From CAVZYN01 sp963779515 (GTDB lineage Bacteria; Pseudomonadota; Alphaproteobacteria; Rhizobiales; Hyphomicrobiaceae): a stretch of DNA of 64,000 bases. The notes under the pieces are model-generated. The model did not search any database. It had not been told where the DNA came from and saw only the letters and a list, made by a program, of their open reading frames with translations. Positions 9,329-17,628 of the stretch are shown here, in pieces. The stretch's first letter is position 1, and each line of letters opens with the position of its first letter. The translations under genes and the position numbers were made by a program. The stretch lies in assembly GCA_963779515.1 (NCBI GenBank), contig CAVZYN010000002.1:558001-622000 (forward strand), given 5' to 3'.

Positions 9329-10552
9329 ATGACAGCCACTGCCGCGCCGCGCCCGCTTCGCCCTGTATGGGTCATTGTTCTTGCCGCCGGGACCATTGTC
9401 GGGATGGCGATGGGATTGCGTCAAGTCATGGGGCTTTACATGATCCCGATGACGAGCGAGCTCAAGATCGGCCGCGAGCCGTTCTCAGACGCGATGGCGA
9501 TCGCCAATTTGGTCTGGGGGATCGCAGCAATCGTCATGGGCGCGATGGCCGACAAACTTGGCGCGGGGCGTGTGATCGCGGGGGGGGTGATCGCAACGGT
9601 CATCGGACTTTACCTGATGTATGCGGCGCAGACGGAGGCGGCGCTCTATATCAGCGGGTTGCTGCTCGGCATCGGTGTTGGCGGCACGGGGATCACGGCG
9701 CTTGTCGGCGCGGTTGGCCGTGCGGTGCCGGCTGAAAAGCGGACCGCTGCGATTGCATCCCTTGGTATGGCCGGTGGGGTCGGTGGGCTTCTCGCCTTCC
9801 CCTATGCGCACATTCTGATCGAATGGCTTGGATGGAAGCCGAGCTTACTGGTGTTGGCGGCGACAGGGCTCGTCATGCTGCCGCTGTCCTATTTCCTGAG
9901 TGGGAAACCGCAAGCGCAGACCATCTCAAAACCGCAAACATTGACCGATGCCTTCAAGGAGGCGTTCTCGCATCCGAGTTTCTGGATGTTGACGATCGGC
10001 TTTTTTGTCTGCGGGTTCCACGTCGCGTTCTACTCGGTGCATTTGCCAGCCTACGTGGCGGATAAGGGCTTGGCGCCGTGGGTGGCGATCTGGTCGCTGA
10101 TGGCCGTTGGCATTGCAAACATTGTGGGCACGTATCTCGCGGGACAGTCGGGCAAGTTCGTCGAGAAGCGGGTTGGGTTGAGCTTCATCTACTTCATGCG
10201 CTGCTTCGTGTTTCTTGGCCTGCTGTTTGTGCCGGTGTCGCCGTGGATGGTGATTGGCCTGTCGACCCTGCTCGGCCTGTTCTGGCTCTCGACCGTGCCG
10301 CTGACGTCAAGCCTGGTTGCGACGTTCTTCGGGACCACCTGGATGTCGATGCTGTTCGGTTTTGTGTTCTTCTCGCATCAGCTCGGGTCGTTCGCGGGAC
10401 TGAAGCTCGCCGGCCGGATCTATGACACCACGAAATCCTACGACATGATGTGGTGGATCTGCATCGTGGTCGGGCTGCTGGCGGCGCTCATTCACTGGCC
10501 CATCAAGGAGCAGCCGGTGGCGCGGTTGCGGGCGGCGGCCAATCCGGCGTAA
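9329..10552 (+). CDS. Major facilitator superfamily transporter
   Basis: A 407-residue protein with about twelve hydrophobic segments and an MFS loop 2-3 motif (GAMADKLGAGRVI). It resembles the oxalate/formate-antiporter-like branch in the N-terminal GLRQVMGLYMIPMTSEL segment and in FVCGFHVAFYSVHLPAYVADKG after the mid-loop. The mid-loop is short and Gln-rich (GKPQAQTISKPQTLTDA). The substrate is unknown, with small organic acids a fair guess from the branch. There is a weak Shine-Dalgarno and no clear operon partner except the small ORF 9 bases downstream. Confidence 0.85.
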   Translation: MTATAAPRPLRPVWVIVLAAGTIVGMAMGLRQVMGLYMIPMTSELKIGREPFSDAMAIANLVWGIAAIVMGAMADKLGAGRVIAGGVIATVIGLYLMYAAQTEAALYISGLLLGIGVGGTGITALVGAVGRAVPAEKRTAAIASLGMAGGVGGLLAFPYAHILIEWLGWKPSLLVLAATGLVMLPLSYFLSGKPQAQTISKPQTLTDAFKEAFSHPSFWMLTIGFFVCGFHVAFYSVHLPAYVADKGLAPWVAIWSLMAVGIANIVGTYLAGQSGKFVEKRVGLSFIYFMRCFVFLGLLFVPVSPWMVIGLSTLLGLFWLSTVPLTSSLVATFFGTTWMSMLFGFVFFSHQLGSFAGLKLAGRIYDTTKSYDMMWWICIVVGLLAALIHWPIKEQPVARLRAAANPA

Positions 10553-10561
10553 GGTTGCGGC

Positions 10562-10771
10562 ATGGCGTCGGAACGGGCAATTGAATCGCACATTGAGCGC
10601 AGCATGGATGCCGATGATGCATCCGGTGTGCGGATGCCTGCGGGCGTGCGCCGTGCCGTCTTTGGCTGCCTCGGCGTGATGCTGATACTCGCGGCCTATC
10701 TCGTCGCCGTGCGCGGAGACGCGCTGCTCGTCGATATTCAAGCCGTGGGCGCGCGCGTGTGGTGCTGGTGA
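10562..10771 (+). CDS. Small single-span membrane protein
   Basis: A 69-residue frame with a charged N-terminus, one hydrophobic segment (AVFGCLGVMLILAAYLVAV) and a short C-terminal tail ending WCW. It begins nine bases after the MFS stop with AAGG about seven bases upstream, so it could be a co-expressed small partner of the transporter. No family is recognised. Coding status is moderately supported by position and the membrane segment. Confidence 0.45.
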   Translation: MASERAIESHIERSMDADDASGVRMPAGVRRAVFGCLGVMLILAAYLVAVRGDALLVDIQAVGARVWCW

Positions 10772-10832
10772 TCGCGGCCATCCCGGAATGTCCTATGCTC
10801 GGTCATTGATTCTCGAAGCACGAGGTCTCGGG

Positions 10833-11252
10833 ATGCGCTGGGTTGTGACGGTGACGCTTGCAGTTTGGCTTGTCGCGCCTGCAATGGCCGCAGACGAGCC
10901 GCCCCACCCAATCGATGCCCAATTCGGAAAATGCGTCGAGGCTGATCCATAGACAGCGGGCATGATCGGTTGCGCCTCGGCCGCGGAGACGGCGTGGGAT
11001 GTCGAACTGAACCAGGCGTATAAAGGCCTGGTTGGTGCCCTCAAGGGCAAAGCGCTCGATAGCTTGAAGCAGTCGCAGCGCGCTTGGATCATGCAACGCG
11101 ACAAGGACTTTGCATTGCAAGACGCGTTGCGCGCGCAGCTATCCGGGACCATGTGGGGCCCGGTGATGGCGGATCAGCGTGTCACATTTATCAAGACCCG
11201 GGCGCAGCAGTTGGGCGCTTATGCGGAAATTCTGAAAGAGGGCCGCCCGTAA
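10833..11252 (+). pseudogene. LprI-like exported protein with an in-frame TAG stop
   Basis: From ATG 10833 the frame encodes a signal peptide (MRWVVTVTLAVWLVAPAMAA) and the start of an LprI-type domain (FGKCVEADP). It then meets TAG at 10950-10952 and continues in the same frame with TAGMIGCASAAETAWDVELN to 11252. The second part carries the LprI/DUF1311 features: GCASAAE, W-D-x-E-L-N-x-A-Y, and QRAWI with the downstream helix. The family is exported and includes lysozyme inhibitors. The stop splits one domain cleanly, and no signal peptide could serve a restart at 10962. A single-base nonsense change (for example from CAG, GAG or TCG) is the simplest explanation. Confidence 0.8.
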
Positions 11253-11440
11253 GTCCCCATTTAGGGGATGGGCTCCCACGCGGTCAAAAGTGAGCCTCCG
11301 GCCACCGCGATAGGAGCGCGGGTCTCGCCCCAAAATTGCGCCACTGTGCGGTGTCTTCTGGTGCGAGTCAGACTAAACTGACGCCACGCGGAAACGTAAG
11401 ACAGCAATACTGCGGATTGGTCGGGCAGTGGGGGCGCTGA

Positions 11441-12895
11441 ATGCAGGGCAGGGATCGTCGTGACGTTCTGAAGATGACCGCGGGCGCCGCCGCGGCGAGC
11501 CTGCTGCCACGCCCCGTGCGCGCGCAACAGCGCCTCACCCTCAACGATGCCAGCCGGCTGAGCCCAACGCCGGTCTTTTCCCACTGGATCGTCAAGCCCG
11601 ACGACGAGAAGGATCTGGTGGCGCGGCTGCGGGCCGAGCTCAAGACTGCGGCGGCCGAGAAGCGGCCCATCGCCGTCAGCGCCGCGCGCCACTCCATGGG
11701 CGGACAGAGCCTGCCGCGCGACGGGGCCGCGATCACGTTCGCGATCAATCGCATCGAGCCGAACACCACGGCAAAGACGTTCGAGGTACATGCCGGGACG
11801 CGCTGGTCGCAGGTGATCACGGCGCTCGACAAGATCGGCTTTTCGCCGGCCGTCATGCAGTCGAACAACGATTTCGGCGTGGCGAGCACGTTCTGCGTCA
11901 ACGCGCACGGCTGGCCGGTGCCTTATGGGCCGTTCGGGGCGACCGTCAAGAAGATCGAGATGATGCTGGCGGACGGTACGGTCCTGACCTGCTCTCGGAC
12001 GGAGAACGAGGAGCTCTTCAAACTCGCCATGGGCGGCTATGGTTACTTCGGGATCATTCTGAAGCTCGACGTCGAAATGGTCGAGAACCTGCTGCTGAAG
12101 CCGGCATTCCAGACGATGCCGAGCGCGGAGTTCGCGCCGCGCTTCATCGCCGCTGCCAACGATCCGGCCGTGCGCATGCTGTATGGACGCTTGTCGGTCG
12201 CGCGCAAGGGGTTCTTCGATGAGGCGTTGCTCGTCTCCTATCGTGCGGCGCCAGGCGATCAAGGCAAATTGCCGCCGGCGGCGGGCGGCGGTTTTGCGTC
12301 GTCACTGTCGCGCCGGGTCTATCGAGCGCAGGTCGGCTCGGAGGCGGCCAAGCGCGCGCGCTGGTTCGCCGAGACGGTGGCGGGCCCCAAGACCTCGTCG
12401 GGAATCGCGACACGGAACTCGCTCATGAATGAGCCCGTGGCCAATCTCGCGAGCACGGACCGGGCGCGCACTGACATCCTGCATGAATACTTCGTCCCGG
12501 CAGACCAGTTCGTCGCGTTCACGAAGGCATGTCAGGAGCTCATTCCGCGCTCGGGGCAGGAACTGCTGAACATTACCCTGCGCTATGTGGCGGCGGACAC
12601 AACCAGCGTCATGTCGTTTGCGCCGGCGCCGCGCATCGCCGGCGTGATGTCGTTCGCGCAGCTCGTCACGCCGGAAGCCGAGGCCAGCATGTTGCGGTTG
12701 ACGGAAAGCCTGATCGAGCGCGTCGGGGCGATCGGCGGTAGCTTCTACCTGCCGTATCGGCTGCATGCGCGCCGCGATCAGGTCAGGACGATTTATCCGA
12801 ACACCGGGACTTTCGTTGCCCGCAAGCGCCACTACGACCCGAATTTGGTGTTTCAGAATGCAATGTGGCCCGCGTATTTCGCCCCGATCAGCTAG
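11441..12895 (+). CDS. Tat-exported FAD-linked oxidase (sugar-lactone oxidase-like)
   Basis: A 484-residue protein starting with a twin-arginine signal (GRDRRDVLKMTAGAAAASLL followed by RPVRAQQ). It then has a PCMH-type FAD domain. Residues about 75-110 (KRPIAVSAARHSMGGQSL) bind the FAD pyrophosphate, and 145-165 (NNDFGVASTFCVNAHGWPVP) and 200-212 (AMGGYGYFGIILK) complete the site. The C-terminal RHYDPNLVFQN is the usual end of D-arabinono-lactone/gulonolactone-type oxidases. It should act in the periplasm on a sugar lactone or polyol, substrate unknown. It is the first gene of a five-gene plus-strand run to 15819. Confidence 0.88.
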   Translation: MQGRDRRDVLKMTAGAAAASLLPRPVRAQQRLTLNDASRLSPTPVFSHWIVKPDDEKDLVARLRAELKTAAAEKRPIAVSAARHSMGGQSLPRDGAAITFAINRIEPNTTAKTFEVHAGTRWSQVITALDKIGFSPAVMQSNNDFGVASTFCVNAHGWPVPYGPFGATVKKIEMMLADGTVLTCSRTENEELFKLAMGGYGYFGIILKLDVEMVENLLLKPAFQTMPSAEFAPRFIAAANDPAVRMLYGRLSVARKGFFDEALLVSYRAAPGDQGKLPPAAGGGFASSLSRRVYRAQVGSEAAKRARWFAETVAGPKTSSGIATRNSLMNEPVANLASTDRARTDILHEYFVPADQFVAFTKACQELIPRSGQELLNITLRYVAADTTSVMSFAPAPRIAGVMSFAQLVTPEAEASMLRLTESLIERVGAIGGSFYLPYRLHARRDQVRTIYPNTGTFVARKRHYDPNLVFQNAMWPAYFAPIS

Positions 12896-12912
12896 ATGTG
12901 GAGAGACCCGCC

Positions 12913-13317
12913 ATGGACATCATTCGCCGCATCGCCGCAGGATTTGCGATCGCGCTCGGCTTCGTCACGTTGCTCAACTATATTCCGGGCTTAACCGACG
13001 CGCAGGGGCGCGCGTTCGGTGTTTTCGCGCTCGATAAATTTGATGACGCGTTGCACTTTGCCTCCGCGCTATGGGCGGCGGTCGCGGCGGCGACATCGCG
13101 GCGCGCGTCCGAGATCTTCCTGAAGGTGTTCGGGACGTTGTACTTTCTCGATGGATTGATGGGGCTGGTGTTCGGATCCGGCTATCTGGACCTCGGCATC
13201 GTCATGCAGGGCGTACAGGCGCTGCCGATGACCTTCAAGATCATGGCGAATGCGCCGCATCTCTTGCTTGGCGCCATGGGAATGTTTTCGGGCTTTGTGC
13301 TCGCGCGGCGGAGCTGA
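12913..13317 (+). CDS. Four-span membrane protein, function unknown
   Basis: A 134-residue protein with about four hydrophobic helices (residues 8-24, 46-62, 70-92 and 112-130). The central DKFDDALHFASALWAA loop and LYFLDGLMGLVFGSGYLDLG are the most distinctive parts. The fold is reminiscent of small DUF4383/DoxX-size membrane proteins but no family can be fixed. The start at 12913 (MDIIRRIAAG) follows GGAGAG upstream and lies 17 bases after the FAD oxidase stop, so co-transcription is likely. Confidence 0.7.
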   Translation: MDIIRRIAAGFAIALGFVTLLNYIPGLTDAQGRAFGVFALDKFDDALHFASALWAAVAAATSRRASEIFLKVFGTLYFLDGLMGLVFGSGYLDLGIVMQGVQALPMTFKIMANAPHLLLGAMGMFSGFVLARRS

Positions 13318-13323
13318 TCGCAG

Positions 13324-14421
13324 ATGCGCTTTTCGCCACCCGTGCGCCGGTTCACAAAGCGGCTTGGTCTGGGGCTCGTGCTCCTGGCGATGCTGGCGGC
13401 CATTCCGGTGGTCTGGATCGAGACGCGCTGCGTCGCGCCGCGCGCCGCACCCGCCACCAATTTCCAATCGGTGTTGCCGGCCGCCGATCGCCGCGACGAA
13501 GTGAACAGTTATTTGACCTATCCCGAATGGTCGATCGTGCATGCCTATGAAGACCTCGCGGGCGTGATGCGGCGCGGCAGCGAGTCGGACTACGGCTACT
13601 TCGGCGCGATCAGGCGCTATTGGTCGAGCCTCTGCGGAATCACGGAGATGGCGTCGCGTCGCGGCGCGATCACCCGCGACTACAAAGTGATGCTGCATGT
13701 GATCGGCTTGAGCTTTGCAGCCGAACTCGGGATCAAGGGCATCTACGAAAAGAGCATCGGCGCACTGACCGCGTGGGTGCGCGGGAGCACGCGTACGCCA
13801 GAGGACGAGTTTGCATTGGCGCTGGCCGGCGACTACGCGGCGTTCCTTCGGCAAACACCGTGGTACGAGTATCCGTTCGGCGGCAAGCTGCTGCAGTTTT
13901 GGCGCGATGTGCCGATGAGCGGCGGCAACATGGTGCGAAAGATCGAGCGGCGCTTCGCGTTGACGCTCGAATGGGGCACCAAGGCGATCTACGCGAAGGT
14001 CTTGGCGCTGGGGGCCGCCGCGAGCCCGGCGCCGCTGCGCATCAAAAGCGTCGTCAAGGATCTCGCTGCGAGCGACGTCGCGGCGGACCGCCGGATCAAA
14101 ATCGTCCAGGTGCTCGATGGTGGCGGCGCCATCGTCGAGACCGATCGGTACCGGACGTTGACCGAGATCATGCAGGGGCTTGCCGCGCGCGGCCGCAACT
14201 TCAGTGAGATCGCGGGCAATCAAAACATTTTGATGACGGTGCTGGCGCCGGACGGCAAAACGGTGCTGCCGGGCGGCACCTCCTTGCTGTTCGAGGTGCC
14301 CGTCGGCGCGCGGCCGGGCTGGCGGCGTTTGGCGCTCGATGTCGGCGTCCCCGGCCTGACGGCGGCGATGCGCGAGATGGAGCGGTTGGGGCTGGTTTTG
14401 GAACACGTCTATGACTATTGA
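13324..14421 (+). CDS. Conserved-looking membrane-anchored or exported protein, function unknown
   Basis: A 365-residue protein that begins with a basic region and one hydrophobic helix (LGLGLVLLAMLAAIPVVWIE). A large soluble part follows, rich in aromatic motifs such as NSYLTYPEWSIVHAYEDLAG, RRYWSSLCGITEMA and RQTPWYEYPFG. A second, weaker hydrophobic patch (VMLHVIGLSFAAELGIKGIY) may dip into the membrane. No known catalytic motif is seen. It starts six bases after the preceding stop, and its own last 11 bases overlap the next gene, so the cluster is tightly coupled. Confidence 0.75.
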   Translation: MRFSPPVRRFTKRLGLGLVLLAMLAAIPVVWIETRCVAPRAAPATNFQSVLPAADRRDEVNSYLTYPEWSIVHAYEDLAGVMRRGSESDYGYFGAIRRYWSSLCGITEMASRRGAITRDYKVMLHVIGLSFAAELGIKGIYEKSIGALTAWVRGSTRTPEDEFALALAGDYAAFLRQTPWYEYPFGGKLLQFWRDVPMSGGNMVRKIERRFALTLEWGTKAIYAKVLALGAAASPAPLRIKSVVKDLAASDVAADRRIKIVQVLDGGGAIVETDRYRTLTEIMQGLAARGRNFSEIAGNQNILMTVLAPDGKTVLPGGTSLLFEVPVGARPGWRRLALDVGVPGLTAAMREMERLGLVLEHVYDY

Positions 14422-14737
14422 AGCGTCCAATCGGCCAGCGCTGTGCAGCGATTGTGTGCGCACCGGCGCGCTGGCGCTCGCGGGGTGGTTCGCGCTGCTG
14501 ACCGGCATGACGGTGCTCGCCGAGCCGACATCCGACGTCGTGATTGTCGGGCCGCAGGCGCTCGTCCTGCAAGCCTTGCGTGGCAGCGATACCAGGATCG
14601 TCGCAGCGGGTGAAAACTACATGCGCGTGCGCGGGATGGAGCGTGGGTTCGTGCGTGCGCTCTACGCCAACGGCGCCTGGCTGGTACTTCCGGGACGCGC
14701 CGGCGGCTGCCGCAGCTATCGGAAAGACCTCACGTGA
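14411..14737 (+). CDS. Small exported protein, function unknown
   Basis: A 108-residue protein. Residues 18-38 are hydrophobic (TGALALAGWFALLTGMTVLA) and could be a signal or anchor. The rest (SDVVIVGPQALVLQALRGSD) looks like a small alpha/beta unit with a GRAGGC stretch near the end. The start overlaps the previous gene by 11 bases and the stop overlaps the next start by four bases (GTGA at 14734-14737). This overlap pattern supports a real gene translated in step with both neighbours. Confidence 0.6.
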   Translation: MTIEASNRPALCSDCVRTGALALAGWFALLTGMTVLAEPTSDVVIVGPQALVLQALRGSDTRIVAAGENYMRVRGMERGFVRALYANGAWLVLPGRAGGCRSYRKDLT

Positions 14738-15819
14738 CGGACGACTGGCAATCGCGACGCAAACCGCGCGTCCTTGTACCGGTGGAGGCCGTGATGCCGG
14801 GTGGAGGAGCACAAGCTCGGCCGCCGCGGCGTTGGCTGCGCCGGGTCTTGCTCGCGGTCGGATGTCTCTTGGGCATCATCGTTTTGGGACTTGGTGGTTT
14901 TCGCGTGGCGGCGGCATGGCGCGAGACCGACACGGCGGCAGCAAAGGCGCCGCAGCGGGGGCAGTTTGTTTCGACTCCAAATGGCCGTGTGTTTCTGCAA
15001 GAGAGCGGGCCCCGCGACGGTATCCCGGTCATTCTCATTCATGGCACGGCGGCATGGAGCGAATTCTGGCGCGGAACCATCGATCATCTGACCGCGCAGC
15101 GGTATCGGGTCATCGCGATCGATCTGCCGCCCTTCGGCTTCTCGGACCGATCGGCCGAGGGCAACTATTCGCGCGCGGCGCAGGCGCGTCGCGTCGTCGG
15201 CGTCCTCGACGCGTTGAAAATCGATCGCGCGATCTTTGTCGGCCATTCGTTCGGAGCAGGCGCAACGGTCGAAGCGGTGATGCACTATCCGGAGCGGGTG
15301 CGGGGACTGGTTCTGGTCGCGGCGGCGCTTGGATTGCCGCCGCCCGATCAGCCGCCTGAAATGCCCTCGCGCGCAATGATGACGATGTTGGATTTACCAG
15401 TGCTGCCGGAGTTGCTGATCGCGGCGACCGCCACCAATCCGCTGCTGACCCGCTCGCTTCTCGGCACGATGATCGCGCGCAAGGAGGCGGCGACCGAGGA
15501 CCTCGCGGAGGTCTTGCGTCGGCCCATGACGCGGACTGGAACGACGCCGGACTTCGCGGTCTGGGTGAAAGCGTTCCTAACGCCGGATATGACGGCGCGG
15601 AGCATGCAACAGGACTCCTTCAGAGCGATCGCCGTAAAGACGCGATTGATCTGGGGCGATCTCGACACGCTGACGCCGCTGCCGCAGGGCGAGCGTCTGG
15701 AAAAACTGATCCCCGGCGCCAAGCTCGAGGTGCTGAAGGGCGTTGGCCACATCCCTCAAATCGAGGACCCGGCAGCATTCCGGCCGTTGTTGGTGAAGCT
15801 CCTCGGGTCGGTGTCGTGA
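14734..15819 (+). CDS. Membrane-anchored alpha/beta-hydrolase
   Basis: A 361-residue protein with an N-terminal hydrophobic segment (residues about 33-58, VLLAVGCLLGIIVLGLGGF) and then an alpha/beta-hydrolase domain. The oxyanion region is VILIHGTAAWSEFW and the nucleophile elbow is GHSFGAGA. The catalytic Asp is likely in LIWGDLDTLTP and the catalytic His in GVGHIPQIEDP. All three members of the triad can therefore be assigned. The likely activity is an esterase or lipase at the periplasmic face of the inner membrane. GTG start overlapping the preceding stop by 4 bases. Confidence 0.88.
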   Translation: MTDDWQSRRKPRVLVPVEAVMPGGGAQARPPRRWLRRVLLAVGCLLGIIVLGLGGFRVAAAWRETDTAAAKAPQRGQFVSTPNGRVFLQESGPRDGIPVILIHGTAAWSEFWRGTIDHLTAQRYRVIAIDLPPFGFSDRSAEGNYSRAAQARRVVGVLDALKIDRAIFVGHSFGAGATVEAVMHYPERVRGLVLVAAALGLPPPDQPPEMPSRAMMTMLDLPVLPELLIAATATNPLLTRSLLGTMIARKEAATEDLAEVLRRPMTRTGTTPDFAVWVKAFLTPDMTARSMQQDSFRAIAVKTRLIWGDLDTLTPLPQGERLEKLIPGAKLEVLKGVGHIPQIEDPAAFRPLLVKLLGSVS

Positions 15820-15823
15820 CGTG

Positions 15824-17107
15824 TTACCGCTGCGGCCGATACTCGGGCGGGGTCTGTTGCCACTTCCCGCCCGCCAAGCCGTGCTCCACACCAAGTTCGA
15901 ATAGCTTCTTCAGATAATCCGTGTCGAAGGTTTCGCGTGCGACGACATTGAATGCAGGCGGGACGGAGGCGACATTGAAATTGACGCCGTCATCTTTCGC
16001 CATTCGATAGATCCGGTAGATATCGCCGAGCTGGTGGTTTTTGATCATGGTCAGCAGCGAGCGGCCCACGATCGACAACGTGCTCGCCTTCACGGCCTCG
16101 TATTCCGGTTCGGTTTTGCCGTTCTTGATGATGTAGAGAGTGCGTTTCGGCGGTACCGGATAGAACTGATCGAATGCTCGGAAGGAGAGCTGGGCCGGCG
16201 CGACAAAGACCTCGCGCGTGACGCCACCATCGACGTGCATCTCGTCATAGACGCTGCCGTCCGCCGATTTGACGCGGATGTGGACCGGCGGAAAATAGCC
16301 GGGAATGGCGGACGACGCCAACAACACCTGATGCAAGAGTGCGAGTGCGCCGGGGGCGCCGCTCGATGCGATTTCGCCGAGATTCCACACAACGGGACGT
16401 TGCGCGTCGAGGTTGGTCGAGACGACAAGCAGCAAGCGGCCCTTCTGATACTCGGCGGCAATGCGCGCGAGCATCGCCGCGTCGATGTACTTGGCGATGA
16501 TGGAAAGGAGCGGGCGCGTGTTGGCGAGCGAAGGTCCTCCGAGAAATCCCGTGAGCCGGCGAGGCGCCAAATCGCTGGTGCTGTAGGTGGTCCAGACCTC
16601 GCGCAGCGCTTGATCGTAGTTGGGTCCGAGAAACGCGAACGGTGCGATCAGGGCGCCGGCGCTGACGCCGGTGACGACTTCGAATGCGGGACGCTGACCC
16701 GATTGGCTCCATCCCGTGAGCAGCCCGGCGCCGAAGGCACCGTCGGAGCCGCCGCCCGACAATGCGAGATAGGTGACCAGGGGATTGTCGCCGGCCTTTG
16801 GCGCGGATGTCGCGAGCCGCGGCATGTGCGGGATCCAGCGGCTGACGGCGGTTGCAAGGTCGCCCGGAACCTCGTCGCCCCAGAACTGGATGCCGGGACG
16901 ATCCGGCAGCGTGGCAACAGTGAATTCAACGCCCTCGGGGGCAGGCGTGCGGGCGAAGTAGGCAGCGATACCGGCTGTTGCGAAGGAGACGGTGACCAGG
17001 GTGATGAGGCCCCGCACGATCCATCGGCGTGCAAATCGGCCACTCTTGGCGACAATCTTGCGCGTTCGCATGCGGCGCAAGCGGCGCTTTGGATTGGTCG
17101 GTTCCAT
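15824..17107 (-). CDS. Patatin-like phospholipase, membrane-anchored
   Basis: A 427-residue protein of the patatin family, Ser-Asp dyad lipid acyl hydrolases. The glycine-rich oxyanion loop is ALSGGGSDGAFGAG, the nucleophile motif is GVSAG, and the Asp motif is DGG in HVDGGVTREV. An N-terminal basic region and one hydrophobic helix (IVRGLITLVTVSFATAGIAA) indicate an anchor or signal. Start 17107 is chosen because GGGGGAAAG lies immediately upstream. A longer frame to 17380 would run through the cobalamin riboswitch on the opposite strand and adds no domain. Convergent with the alpha/beta hydrolase. Confidence 0.87.
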   Translation of the reverse strand: MEPTNPKRRLRRMRTRKIVAKSGRFARRWIVRGLITLVTVSFATAGIAAYFARTPAPEGVEFTVATLPDRPGIQFWGDEVPGDLATAVSRWIPHMPRLATSAPKAGDNPLVTYLALSGGGSDGAFGAGLLTGWSQSGQRPAFEVVTGVSAGALIAPFAFLGPNYDQALREVWTTYSTSDLAPRRLTGFLGGPSLANTRPLLSIIAKYIDAAMLARIAAEYQKGRLLLVVSTNLDAQRPVVWNLGEIASSGAPGALALLHQVLLASSAIPGYFPPVHIRVKSADGSVYDEMHVDGGVTREVFVAPAQLSFRAFDQFYPVPPKRTLYIIKNGKTEPEYEAVKASTLSIVGRSLLTMIKNHQLGDIYRIYRMAKDDGVNFNVASVPPAFNVVARETFDTDYLKKLFELGVEHGLAGGKWQQTPPEYRPQR

Positions 17108-17259
17108 CTTTCCCCCTGCATGGAACGGCATGAAGCCAAGGCGACTAAGCAAAAATCCGATTCGATGCCATGTCGCCAGTCCCTGCGGACTGCGGGGGGC
17201 AAGGCAGAGTGTACGCGCAATTGACTCGCACAATTCGACCTGCTTTCTTGAGCGTGCGC

Positions 17260-17450
17260 AACGGTTCCTGTGGTGCGAGAGCGCTACAGGATGAAAAAGG
17301 GAACGCAGCAGGGCTTGTCCTTTGGGACGTGGTTCTATCTGCGGCTGCCCCCGCAACTGTGAGCGGCGAGCTTCGATCATGTGCCACTGCCGGGTGACTG
17401 GCGGGAAGGCGGTCGAAGCGTCTGAGCCGTGAGCCAGGAGACCTGCCGTC
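17260..17450 (+). promoter_or_regulatory. Cobalamin (adenosylcobalamin) riboswitch
   Basis: The core elements occur in order: GGTTCC and GGTGC at the 5' end (17263-17275), GAAAAAGGGAACGCAG (17293-17308), CTGCCCCCGCAACTGTGAG (17345-17363), GCCACTG (17383-17389), CGGGAAGGCG (17402-17411), and the B12 box GAGCCAGGAGACCTGCC (17431-17447). It lies about 180 bases upstream of the BtuB-like receptor start. By the known mode of this RNA class, cobalamin binding should lower expression of the receptor and probably of the linked ABC transporter. The remaining parts of the gap, 17108-17259 and 17451-17628, hold no gene I can support. The latter presumably contains the expression platform. Confidence 0.95.
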
Positions 17451-17628
17451 GCGCGTCGCCCATCATCCGTGCGGGGCGCGCGGAAGAGCGGACCACCGTC
17501 GTGGCGACAATCCGAAGTGTACGTTCGGAGGGTCGTTTGCGTCTGCGTGGTGTACTGGATCTCGATCCAGAAATTTGGCCATACGGAATTGACCGGCTCT
17601 CCTCGTGCCAGCCACAGAGGGGTTCGCT

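Noticed and set aside
13069..14508. Minus-strand frame of 479 codons across three plus-strand genes
   Set aside because: It crosses several well-supported coupled genes and encodes a low-complexity Arg/His/Gln product.
17108..17380. N-terminal extension of the patatin-like gene on the minus strand
   Set aside because: It overlaps the cobalamin riboswitch and adds no domain; a good ribosome-binding site supports start 17107.
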